A stretch of 10,000 nucleotides of DNA from Acropora yongei (GCA_014634225.1 BLFN01000533.1:890597-900596); one strand, 5' to 3'. Shown: positions 1 to 8,225, numbered from the stretch's first letter. Notes: generated by a model from the letters alone, not told the origin. Numbers and translations: made by a program.

Positions 1-598
1 CAGCCTCAATTCGGGAGTTATTTTGCATTACTCTACTCTCTCGACTTTGAATCATCGCAACAGTTAAGTTGACATTACAACTTCCAGTAATATATTAAAG
101 GAACCGATCGACGATTGAACGCAGTGAGTGTTGTAGGCTGCATGAGTTTTCATATCCATTCAACGCGTGACATTGTGTTTTGGAATGATGTCACAACACA
201 GTAAATCCAGGTGGCACAGAATCAAAAGTTTCTGTAGACAATCAGTCCAGTCAGAAATTATTTCAATATGAAATTTATATTCTGGTGATTTACCACATGG
301 GTTTTATTTTTTGCTTTTAAAAACCTTTAAAAGCTGTAGAGTCTCATTTATAACCACCAGTTTGAAGAGAGATCCTTGAAACAAAGTTGTCTCTTGCACA
401 GAGTCTTGGAAATTGACCGCAAGTTTAGATTCACAGGTTATCAATTGTGCTTTTTCATTTTTTTTTTTAGTGTAATATCAATTTTTTTAGCTTAACAGAA
501 TATCCCACTCAGGAAGTACTTTCTGTGTAACCGGCTCCACAATACGCAGAAATAATATTTTGAAGTTGCCGCTATACACCAGCTAAAACTTCGCTACT
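1..598. other. Non-coding, no gene seen
   Basis: AT-rich sequence with stops in all frames. A T-run followed by TAG at about 459-470 looks like a splice acceptor, but no coding exon follows. I see no repeats of note. Confidence 0.5.
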
Positions 599-781
599 AT
601 GGACTGGGATAGGTATATATGGAACGCAGTTACTCGGATAAGGTAAGCACATGTAACCAAGTGATCTGTTCTTCCCAAAGATAACTTAATACCGCTAACC
701 AACCTTAATTGTTCGGTAATTTTGTATTTTAGTGAAATATGTTGGACATCGATTTGCAAAAAAGTGTCAATGCATATCTAA
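599..781 (+). CDS. Candidate short spliced open frame (weak)
   Basis: ATG at 599-601 has A at -3 and G at +4. Fifteen codons run to AG|GTAAGC at 642/643. A pyrimidine-rich acceptor TTTTGTATTTTAG at 720-732 restores frame through a 90-base intron and gives about 30 residues, ending at TAA 779-781. The start reads MDWDRYIWNAVTRI. I do not recognise it. The second part overlaps a local tandem duplication, and a peptide this short could arise by chance. Confidence 0.12.
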
Positions 782-830
782 GAATCTCATCGATTTGCAA
801 AAAAAAGTGTCAATGCATATCTTAGAATCT
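747..830. repeat. Tandem duplication, two copies of about 42 bp
   Basis: Copy 1 is 747-787 and copy 2 is 788-830, both starting CATCGATTTGC and ending AGAATCT. They differ by A-run length (6 against 8) and one base (CTAAG against CTTAG). The near identity suggests a recent local duplication. Confidence 0.9.
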
Positions 831-1198
831 CAAGATTTGAATATCTGACATGCACGGTTGTCTTACAATTTAGTTAAACGTTGAGATCAATAATAAATGA
901 GTAACAAATAGAGATTTGTACAATTTTACTTGTAAGATAATTGGCTTTGTTTGAATTGAGTATTTAGATGTTATAAAATTATGAACGCCGACTTTCTTTT
1001 TTTGACGGAGAATAGAATCAATGATTTTTATTCAATACAGAACACATCAAATGATTGTCAAAAAAAATAATGTGATTGCAATTATTACTATGCTTAGTGA
1101 CTGGCTAAAAAACCTTGCACCAGTTATTCAACCAATGAGATGCAAAGCCTAAACCAATTGCTCCTTGTACACACGATTTTTCTTGAGCTTTGAGCAAG
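831..1198. other. Non-coding, no gene seen
   Basis: AT-rich, with short A and T runs and no coding signal or clear repeat. It ends just before the 20-bp palindrome. Confidence 0.5.
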
Positions 1199-1218
1199 TT
1201 ACAGGTAATTACCTGTAA
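1199..1218. repeat. Perfect 20-bp palindrome
   Basis: TTACAGGTAA followed directly by TTACCTGTAA, with no spacer. The core CAGGTAATTACCTG contains two E-box-like CAGGT/ACCTG half-sites and a central TAATTA. Binding by a factor is speculative. Confidence 0.8.
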
Positions 1219-1253
1219 TTCTGATTAGTTGATCGTGTTTGCTCCTGTTGTGA

Positions 1254-1575
1254 TTGGTCCGAGTAATTACATTGATATCCGTTTTTGGACAACCATTGGA
1301 AAACTGTTCTATCACTAACATATCATTTGTTGCTGATGCAAAAGAAGGAAAGTTATATACTGTTTTGATAGAGCAGGGTGGATCTCATGGATATACACAC
1401 CACAAGTCCCCAAGATCATACTCTTACTTTACTGATTGAGCCTGAGCGCTCATGTTATGGATTAAGGCCAACCTCTTTTGCAAGACTCTTTCCTCACTTA
1501 GGACAGGGTGCCATTGATGTCTATGTTTGGAGGCTTGGCACAATGACTCTGCCCATGTCCTTAGAATGTTGGTAA
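1254..1575 (+). pseudogene. Unassigned overlapping open stretches, possible decayed coding
   Basis: Two overlapping frames, 1254-1439 and 1378-1575, both look moderately protein-like. The first contains NISFVADAKEGKLYTVLIEQ and the second FARLFPHLGQGAIDVYVW. A single frame change near 1375-1440 would join them. The first begins at a TTG and the second at a GTG, so no reliable start exists. No domain is recognisable and no good splice sites frame them. They could be an eroded gene fragment or chance. Confidence 0.2.
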
Positions 1576-1807
1576 AGGTGGTCTTTAGATAATTTATACT
1601 TCATTAATAATAATGAATGCTTATTAGTGAGTGTACAAAAGAAACCTGTCACTTCAGATCACCGCTAGACAGGAGACAGGAGTGCTGAAGTGTTGGATCT
1701 TAAATCGTAACTTTTTTAGATGCATTTAAAGCAGAGTAGCATCAAACTATGTCTGATCATCCACCTTGTTGCTTCATGAAGTGTACTCTTCGCAGTTGAA
1801 TTTTTTC

Positions 1808-1846
1808 AATATTCATTTTGAGGTGGGTTGCCTCAAAATGAATATT
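1808..1846. repeat. Perfect 16-bp hairpin next to a repeated loop sequence
   Basis: AATATTCATTTTGAGG (1808-1823) pairs exactly with 1831-1846 around a 7-nt loop TGGGTTG. The string GTGGGTTGCCT, which spans the loop, appears again from 1856, ten bases after the hairpin. Confidence 0.85.
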
Positions 1847-2091
1847 ATAATTTATGTGGGTTGCCTGTACTGAATGCTTTTTTAAAAATGTTTAAAAGCA
1901 GTTAAAAATGCTTCTTAATTGTTTGGAGATCTTGAATTATCACAATGCAGCATCACTTGTAACATAATTCATCAGATGATCAAGCATGCATCGGATATGT
2001 CCAGGATTGCAACTAATCAGATGCGTGCCAACTTCAATACGTGTCACAAAGTGTCTCCTGACTTTTACTCAGATAGTTTCAAATGGTGTCA

Positions 2092-2110
2092 GGGTTAGGG
2101 TTTAGGGTTA
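2092..2110 (+). repeat. Short telomere-like patch
   Basis: GGGTTAGGGTTTAGGGTTA holds about three degenerate TTAGGG units, one of them TTTAGGG. It could be a scar of repair or a chance run. Confidence 0.6.
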
Positions 2111-2233
2111 AGTAAGACAAGATATTAAATGCCCATAAAATTAAAACAAAGGAAAGAGGGAAAGAAAAAAAAAAGTTGAAAAATAAAAAGTTCCAGGGGC
2201 CATGAGCCAATCCCAGTGGAACTTAAAGCAGCC

Positions 2234-2455
2234 ATGTACCACATCAAACCACAAGCGCTGTCACTAGATAGTGATTACATTTCTAATTTTCCTTTCTTGA
2301 CGTCAGACTTCAGCTATTATGAGGCATCTCTACTTTCCTGGTTACATTGGTGGGAATCAGACACTCCCTTTGTTCAAGCAAACTATCTTCTCACTCCTGC
2401 CAACAGGTGCTTCTATTGCATGTTGTGCATTCAAAAATTGGGGCTTGATGACTAG
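2234..2455 (+). CDS. Unrecognised open frame, 73 codons
   Basis: From ATG 2234 the frame runs to TAG at 2453-2455. The composition is rich in aromatics (Trp, Tyr, Phe) with LLSWLHWWESDTPF in the middle and CFYCMLCIQKLG near the end. There are no other signs of a gene: no promoter, no partner exon and no domain I know. It could be a fragment of a transposon protein or a chance opening. Confidence 0.18.
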   Translation: MYHIKPQALSLDSDYISNFPFLTSDFSYYEASLLSWLHWWESDTPFVQANYLLTPANRCFYCMLCIQKLGLDD

Positions 2456-2521
2456 GTAGTATTATCCTTCAGGCTATCTCTTCTGTAATCTCTTAGCCAG
2501 AGTCCTCGTGCATTTGGTCAG

Positions 2522-2535
2522 CGGGTGAGCACCCG
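2522..2535. repeat. Short GC-rich hairpin
   Basis: CGGGTG and CACCCG pair around a 2-nt loop (AG), 18 bases left of the foldback element. It may be part of a larger copy of that repeat. It is short enough to be chance. Confidence 0.3.
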
Positions 2536-2553
2536 GATAGACTTTACAATACG

Positions 2554-2728
2554 CCGAATGCATAAACGGCGGCTTAATTATTATTCTTTTATCTAAATGC
2601 TCATTGGACTGATTAGCCTCATTTTTGTGTGAAAATTCTTTTATATTTTTTGCATGCTGACGAGGCTATTGAGGCTAATTAGCACAAAGATAAAAGAATA
2701 ATTAATTGGCTGCCATTTTTGCATTCGG
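2554..2728. mobile_element. Foldback/MITE-like element with terminal inverted repeats
   Basis: The ends CCGAATGC (2554-2561) and GCATTCGG (2721-2728) begin imperfect 41-bp inverted repeats (2554-2594 against 2688-2728, about seven mismatches). Complementarity resumes inward: GATTAGCCTCA at 2611-2621 pairs with TGAGGCTAATT at 2670-2680. No open frame and no clear target-site duplication are visible. The AATTAGCCTCAATAGCCTCGTCAG-type core resembles a repeat I associate with coral transcripts and genomes. Confidence 0.6.
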
Positions 2729-3517
2729 TCTATAATGGACTCCATTTTCTGCTTTCTAAGTCTTATTCCACGTGCTTGAAATCAGAGCGGAAATAAGTGA
2801 TTGTCTGATAATGGTGGATTGAAAGTGTTGGAGAAAAATTTATCTCAGTCTTAATCGCGGTAAAAGAAACCAAATTTTCTTTTTTCACAATAAATAGAAT
2901 GGGTGACAGACTTCCAGTTCAAATTTTCAGTTCGTTTGGAATGAAGCAATCTCCTGTTTTCTTCAAACTGGGAGTGGCTTTCAGGTCCTCTTTCTCAGAC
3001 TCTGAATAATCTCTCGGCACGATGAATTCACGAGCTGTTTGCCATCATCTGCCAGCACTAAGGAACGCCTACTCACACGCTGAAGGCTAGAAATTGGTCA
3101 TAAGTGGTCGCTAAAATTTCTGTGCGCTGGCGGTGAAGTATGTGAAGAATTTCATCAACTTGATTAGGAATCGTACGCAATTACACATTCATCAAATGCT
3201 GAAGAAATGCAAACGTTGTAGATGACTCTAGCTCCATTGCTTTATTTTGTAATTGATTTAATTTGATGTTGACCTTAAAGTTTTGCGGAAGGTTACGATA
3301 GCTTTTATCCTTAGGGACCAGTCATAAGCTAAGTTGGAAGGGGGGGGGTGGAGGAGAAATTGTTTTTTATCCCAAATTATTTCCAGACTTCTGCTCAATA
3401 GCACCCATGTTTTTTAAGGTACTCCCATTCAATCTTTTGACTTGATTTAAGGGGCCCCCCCTTTCTTACATAATACCCAAATGGTGATAACAAACACAAT
3501 TCTTTACTTTACCGTCC
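2729..3517. other. Non-coding, homopolymer G and C runs
   Basis: No supported gene. A run of nine G (3340-3348) and GGGG followed by seven C (3451-3461) stand out. A minus-strand stretch 3044-2919 is open for 42 codons but has no other support. 3342-3480 may be old repeat sequence. Confidence 0.45.
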
Positions 3518-3999
3518 TTATTCACTGTCACTTCCAAATGTGCCAACTACACAATCGTCATCAGAGGGTGATTCGTCATCTTGCTGGTCAGCATAGGACA
3601 CGGAGTCTGCCATTGCCAACCGTTTCTCTTTTATAGAATTAAGCTCATTATTTCGCGGTACATAGCAGCTGATGGTTTTTATTTTGTTATTTTTTGTACC
3701 ATACTTGCTAAGTCCATGGGCAGTTAGATATTTCTCAAGTTCTTTGACAGTTGATGCAATTTTCCTTTTAGAGACATGTCGAGTCAGTCATACTCATTGT
3801 ATGTTTTTAGGTCTCGTTTGCTTTTGTCGACTTGCCTCTGAGTTGAGCTGTTGGATTCTTTGAGTGTAAGTGTTGCCAGGTGCTCCAGATAGGATCGCAC
3901 GTATTTTTCATCAACAGCGCCGGAACTTTGTTCATATTCTTTAATGGCATCGGTATTGTTGAGGGTTATTTCTGATGAATTAAATGTAATACTGCACCA
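3518..3999 (-). pseudogene. Broken C-terminal fragment of a transposon-associated protein with a SAP-like motif
   Basis: Reading the minus strand, 3999-3784 is open and protein-like (SSGAVDEKYVRSYLEHL) and stops at TGA 3786-3784. A second frame, 3787-3518, continues without a gap to TAA at 3520-3518. Its first half (TVKELEKYL..HGLS..G.K..KIK) has the pattern of a SAP helix-extension-helix DNA-binding motif. The tail is acidic (DDESPSDDD). The order, SSG(A/P)VDE..VRS block, basic linker, SAP-like motif, acid tail, matches C termini of repeated proteins I associate with coral mobile elements. One frameshift near 3780-3787 breaks it, and the N-terminal part is missing: beyond 3999 the frame meets a stop and plus-strand coding sequence of another remnant begins. 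Family assignment is from memory. Confidence 0.55.
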
Positions 4000-4204
4000 T
4001 TATGACAACAAGTGGAAAGAATGGATAAACGTACCAGGTCATTTAACTGCCTCGACAAAAATCAAGCTTAAAGAGATTTCCAAGCCGTCAGTTCCTGCAA
4101 TTAAACTTTAACTTGGGGACAAAGTCACATTCCAGTGAACAAGCTACTTTAAAGGCTAGCTCAGGCAGCGGGATGTTTGTTGTAGACAAAACGAATGAAA
4201 TTAA

Positions 4205-4303
4205 TGAAATCAAGTGAGCTATGATCATCGCAGTTATGAGCGCAATTTAAGTAATTGCGTCTAGAAGCCTGAAAAAGTCAGGACTTCAACGGGGTTTGAA
4301 CCC
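4205..4303. repeat. Left arm of a perfect 99-bp inverted repeat
   Basis: This arm is the exact reverse complement of 4424-4522; I checked every base. It carries the inverted T-arm end of the tRNA-like head and its 3' flank. The first four bases overlap the left target-site duplication. The 120-bp spacer (4304-4423) holds most of the tRNA-like head. Confidence 0.9.
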
Positions 4304-4349
4304 CATATATCACTTCACATCCATTCATCACGGGCTCATTAGAACTCAC

Positions 4350-4373
<24 letters not shown>

Positions 4374-4434
<61 letters not shown>

Positions 4435-4445
4435 CCGTTGAAGTC
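4374..4445 (+). other. tRNA-like sequence (SINE head, pseudo-tRNA, anticodon GGT)
   Basis: It folds as a cloverleaf. The acceptor stem is GGCTTCA/TGAAGTC (7 bp, one G-T), the D-stem GCTC/GAGC, the anticodon stem TCGCA/CGCGA with an A-C mismatch at the loop, and the T-stem ACGGG/CCCGT is perfect. Box A (TAGCTCAGTTGG) and box B (GGTTCAAACCC) are intact. The anticodon would be GGT (Thr), which eukaryotic nuclear genomes do not normally use, and the residue before it is C rather than the near-universal U33. With its place inside a retroposon, this makes it a tRNA-derived promoter head rather than a working tRNA. Confidence 0.8.
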
Positions 4446-4511
4446 CTGACTTTTTCAGGCTTCTAGACGCAATTACTTAAATTGCGCTCATAACTGCGAT
4501 GATCATAGCTC

Positions 4512-4522
<11 letters not shown>
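4424..4522. repeat. Right arm of the perfect 99-bp inverted repeat
   Basis: Exact reverse complement of 4205-4303. It starts in the T-stem of the tRNA-like head and runs through the TTTTT stretch, the CGCAATTACTTAAATTGCG hairpin and the CTCACTTGATTTC segment. The remaining 43 bases of the element (4523-4565) are outside the inverted repeat. Confidence 0.9.
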
Positions 4523-4565
<43 letters not shown>

Positions 4566-5343
4566 GAAATTAATGAAGTTCATCCATTTGAAAGTTATCT
4601 GATTCCATACCCTCACAGTGCACCACTCCAATACTATAATGATGTTTCCGCTTTATACACTGAGTGTTTTTACAGATTTTTCTTGAAAGGAACGATTCCA
4701 ACATTAATTAATTGCTGAAAGAGGGTGGAGATTTGAAATGGAAAGTGATATAAACTCTTTTGCTTCAAAACTGGATGAAATCAGGAGCAATTCAGCAAAC
4801 TCAGATAGCGGTCATTCGTATGGCATTCAAAGGCTACAATCTATTCCACATGATGCCAATTCTGAAGATGTTTTACAGTGTGAAAGAGCTATAGGTGCCT
4901 TGGAGAAAATGACGAATTCCTCTCAAGATATTACAAACAGACTGTCAGAGAAAAAGAAAAATTGTTATCTTCCCTCCATCGATCTAGTTTCAGGGGGAAA
5001 GTAAGGTATGTTGAAGTAAAGCTTCAAGCGTTAGAAGAAATAAAGGGAACACTTTTCCACATGCTGGACAATGTCAATACCGTGCTTCTTGCCTTCCGTA
5101 GACGATATAACCAAAATACTTACACTAAGGCAGAAGAAGTGAGAACGAAGAGAATAATGAAAGAACAAAAAAGAAAGAACGAGAGCAAGAAGCTGAAAGT
5201 ATTCAGCAAGGTAGGCTAAAGAGGCGTGTAAACTTTTGACTGGGAAAGGAGAAATAGATATCACTCAAAAAGTCAGTATTCCTGTGATTGACAGCAATAA
5301 CCTCAAAAGAGTAGCACTTACAGTGAGAAAGAGATATCAGTAA

Positions 5344-5710
5344 TTGAGTTATAATTGCGATATGACAAGTCATTGAAAGGTTAGAGGCCGACAGGAACGC
5401 TTCAAGGAAGAAAGAAGATAAACAGCCAAAGCTTTTTACATGAGCAGTACATGCTCTAATAGCAAAAAACTTGATAGTGAGTCCACATCAACCTTATCTA
5501 TAATGATTGGGATAGTGAGATTGCATAACATGAATTTATGCACGTAATCATTTGTCAATAAAATTCCGATGAAACTGTTTCAGTGTATACAATGATGAAT
5601 GTTGTGTTGATGCACCTACTATTTGAACATTAAATCTTTTTGTCAGAATACTGATGAAATTGTTTTAGTATTACACAATACTGTGTAAAACTGAATCAAA
5701 ATCTGGTCCT
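5344..5710. other. Non-coding, degenerate internal repeat
   Basis: No coding signal. GATGAAACTGTTTCAGT at about 5568-5584 and GATGAAATTGTTTTAGT at about 5652-5668 are similar direct repeats about 84 bases apart, which hints at an old tandem duplication. Confidence 0.4.
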
Positions 5711-5839
5711 TTAATACTCAAGCATCATGCTGCCCAGCAAGTTATTTTTCTTATGACCTTTGGATTCGGCGCGGCGTTCTAGGACGGATCTTGTTGTTTG
5801 AACACAGGCTCTGCTTCGCTCAAAGGCTTTTGCTGCCAT
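5711..5839 (-). CDS. Small minus-strand open frame in a CpG-richer patch (weak)
   Basis: On the minus strand, ATG at 5839-5837 opens 42 codons to TAA at 5713-5711, basic in composition (KAFERSRACVQTTRSV). The frame is open upstream to about 5902. The patch about 5765-5945 is richer in GC and CpG than its neighbourhood, as at a coral promoter or first exon. No splice donor or domain supports it. Confidence 0.15.
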   Translation of the reverse strand: MAAKAFERSRACVQTTRSVLERRAESKGHKKNNLLGSMMLEY

Positions 5840-5902
5840 GATATGTGCATAAGAAAGAGATGAGGAGTTACGAAAAGGGAATTCGCATGACGAAAACAAC
5901 AC

Positions 5903-6850
5903 GGCGGCCGGTCTTCGGGTTGAAATACGCCTTCACCTGACGTAAGGGACCAGTGCGCTAAACATACACTGGCACTGTGGGCTAGGTAGAGTTACAAGCT
6001 GATTTTTGACATTTTAAATTAACACGATGAGTAACTAGATATCAGGCGACCTTTCGTCATTTTGTCTCGACGATGCACAACAATGTCACGGTTAGTTCTG
6101 AAATTTTGGGATCATAAATGTAAACTAGGTTATCTAAGAGATAGAAATTCTGGGGCACATTCTGCTGATGGTGATATATTTTAAGCAGTGACTCATCTAC
6201 CTGCGCGTTCTAAGACTTAAGGTTACCTTTATTTCTTAAAGTGGTGTCAAATCATGGTGTGTTACCGAATTATCTTGTGCTTAACTCAAGATAATTGTGC
6301 TATGCGCAAGGTAATTCGGTCTTTTCTATCTGTATTTATTCGGAATCACGAAAATACGAGACTGCCGGACGCGGAGTATTTTATAAATCTTGCCCGGAAG
6401 CTAGTAACGTGATTTAAGAACAGCTTCACGGTGTGGCATTCTCATATTGTTCGTGGCGCAATGCACTCTGGTGTAAAGAAGCGCGGTTTAATGCAATGCA
6501 TTATTGTAAAAAGTGGTGAATTCGTAACCTCTTCGATGTCATTCTTTTAAATCCTGATTTTGTTGATGCTCGCTCGCTCCGCAGCAACTTCATGATGATA
6601 TACACTTCAGATACGACAATATTGTTTCGTTTCGTGCTTTGTTTTACTAAGATATCACACGTCATGATTCCTGTCGAACTAACATAAGCTGGTTTTTTGA
6701 TCGAAGTGTTGTGTTAAATCGGTTAAAGTTGCAGAACTATACATATTTGAATTTTGTTTTTTGCATTCTACTGGGCAGAGTTTTACAGTTGCCCTGAGGG
6801 AAAGGGTACAAGAGGACTTCAAGGTCAGTAGTGCAATTGACTTTCACTTT
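5903..6850. other. Upstream region of the nucleosidase gene
   Basis: No gene is seen. CCAGTG and CACTGG near 5950-5975 form a short hairpin, and 6264-6320 holds the nested inverted repeats. From 6701 the frame of the nucleosidase is open without a Met until 6851, and TTTTTTGCATTCTACTGGGCAG (ending 6778) could be a splice acceptor for an upstream exon. No TATA box stands out. Confidence 0.45.
6264..6320. repeat. Nested inverted repeats sharing one arm
   Basis: ACCGAATTATCTTG (6264-6277) can pair with CAAGATAAT at 6287-6295 (a perfect inner hairpin) or with CAAGGTAATTCGGT at 6307-6320 (14 bp, one mismatch). The two pairings are mutually exclusive. Confidence 0.6.
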
Positions 6851-6880
6851 ATGATTTTTTTAAGGGAGTGGATTCTTACA

Positions 6881-8070
6881 ATGTTCCAAGCCAACCCCTC
6901 AAGTCCACCAGAGACAGAACGCCCTCTCTTGAAACCTGGCGATCTAAGTGTAGAGTCAAAAAGGTGGAAAGATGCTGGCCTTCCGATCGATATCCTATTG
7001 CTTACAGCGAAACAGGACGAAAGTTTGTGCTGTCTTTCCTACTTGTCCGATGTTTTTAAAAGTAATAAAGATGGCCTTGGTTTTGTGTATTTCGGTAAAA
7101 TAGGAAATGGTGATGAGAAGCTAAAGATAGCTGTAATTCGGTGTAATGTGGGCTCCAGCACACCACAAGGATCCACTATTGTTGTACCTGTGGCTGTACG
7201 TGAATTAAGGCCCAAAGCGGTAATTTGCGTTGGTTACTGTGCAGGCTTGAAAGAAACGAAAGTCAAGTTTGGGGATGTAATCATCTCGTCAAAGTTAGCA
7301 ACTTATGCACCCATCAAAGTTACCAAGGATAAAACTATTGATCGTGGTGTTCAAGTTCCGGCAAGCGCTCGACTTTCTGAGATCTTAAGATCTGCCGCTT
7401 TGGGTTGGAAAGCACCACTGAAAAATTCGAAAGAGCTTGATGTGAAGGTTCACACAGATGGCTTGCTTTTGAGCGGTCCAGAAGTAATCAGTAGCGATGA
7501 AAGGCGTGCGGAACTAATCGAGAGATTCCCTGACGCAATTGGTGTTGAAATGGAAGGCGAAGGTAAAATTTCACTGAACCATGACGAAAACTGAGAGTTA
7601 TACGTAATATTTTCCGCAAACGAATGTTACGTCACTAGCCTTGCACAGCCTCGTTCCCAGAGTCCCTATTCTTTCCTTCCACTGAAGCCTGGGTAGGAGG
7701 TTGCCCTGAATTTTGTATTGCGCTGCCTCGAGTGCTTCGTACGAGAATGCGATCTGCCCCCAACACGCGTGCAAACGCGACCGATCGGAAAACGCCAGAT
7801 TTGAGTCAGGAATCTCATATGATAACAGGGTCTAGTTTGATATCAGATCTGCCTAGATTCTGTGCGACCTCATTTGGCCCTGGCCTTGTTGCATAGGGGA
7901 AACAAAAATCAAACAATGTTGAAAACAGAATAAGCGTGTACATACCCGAATATCTGTCTGAAGATTTTACCAATGTGGATGTCACTCATGATCAAAATCT
8001 CCTGGGTGCTCAAAACAATCTGTCAATCCTAAAGAAAAATATGGTTTTATCAAACGAGTTGATAAAGGTT

Positions 8071-8110
<40 letters not shown>

Positions 8111-8185
8111 GCGTTAGCCCTTTGTCAGAGCGAAGACGAAGGGGTAACGCTCGAAACGTCAGCTTTCTTAATTTTTCACGGTGTA

Positions 8186-8225
<40 letters not shown>

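Larger units (their letters stand above)
1576..2233. other. Non-coding, hairpin and telomere-like patch only
   Basis: Apart from the 1808-1846 hairpin and the telomere-like patch, it contains a purine-rich stretch at about 2145-2190 (A and G runs). No coding signal is visible. Confidence 0.5.
4209..4565 (+). mobile_element. tRNA-derived SINE-like retroposon
   Basis: A 357-bp insertion bracketed by perfect 12-bp direct repeats GAAATTAATGAA (4197-4208 and 4566-4577). Removing the insert and one repeat copy rejoins an open reading frame of the host pseudogene without a shift, which strongly supports real insertion boundaries. It contains a tRNA-like head (4374-4445) with both internal Pol III promoter boxes, a T5 run at 4451-4455 and a tail. 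CATATATCACTTCAC occurs at 4304-4318 and again at the very right end, 4551-4565, so the unit is about 247 bp and looks circularly permuted or tandem-derived. A perfect 99-bp inverted repeat lies inside. The target-site duplication points to LINE-type reverse transcription in trans. There is no poly(A) tail. Confidence 0.8.
3992..5343 (+). pseudogene. Decayed C-terminal remnant of an unrecognised coiled-coil protein, split by a retroposon
   Basis: Protein-like sequence continues across three frames with no intron-sized gaps. The pieces are 3992-4135, 4131-4208 resuming at 4578-4718, 4708-4961, about 4959-5188, 5189-5239 and 5233-5343. Damage consists of an in-frame TAA at 4109-4111 and frame changes near 4130, 4707, 4960, 5187 and 5235. 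A 357-bp retroposon plus its duplicated target site adds 369 bp, a multiple of three. Early pieces include LHHYDNKWKEW and PYPHSAPLQYYND. Later ones are helix-forming and rich in Lys, Glu and Arg (EEVRTKRIMKEQKRK), as in a coiled coil, and the last ends KRYQ then TAA. The intact source would supply roughly 325 residues at its C terminus. I do not recognise the family. Some frame changes lie in A-rich runs and could be assembly errors, but the stop codon and the retroposon still mark it as broken. Confidence 0.7.

Noticed and set aside
2092..2110. Chromosome end
   Set aside because: Only three degenerate telomere units, embedded in ordinary sequence on both sides.
2919..3044. Minus-strand open stretch of 42 codons
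   Set aside because: The composition is mildly protein-like but there is no start, splice site or domain; the length is within chance.
3672..3863. Plus-strand open frame of 63 codons
   Set aside because: It is antisense to the SAP-like fragment, which reads far more like protein.
4374..4445. A functional tRNA-Thr gene
   Set aside because: The GGT anticodon is not normally used in eukaryotic nuclei, U33 is replaced by C, the anticodon stem has a mismatch, and the sequence sits in a retroposon with target-site duplications.
5031..5264. Minus-strand open frame of 77 codons
   Set aside because: It is the complement of the coiled-coil remnant; its Leu/Phe/Ser bias comes from the A-rich coding strand.
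6868..7059. Plus-strand open frame of 63 codons
   Set aside because: It is an out-of-frame shadow of nucleosidase exon 1.
7563..7594. Nucleosidase ending at the in-frame TGA at 7592-7594
   Set aside because: This would cut the protein inside the VEMEGEG motif and lose the SDFA motif; consensus splice sites join it exactly to the 8616 exon.
7640..7700. Transposon fragment around GCCTCGTTCCCAGAGTCC
   Set aside because: It vaguely resembles a dispersed repeat, but nothing within the window confirms it and I cannot define its ends.
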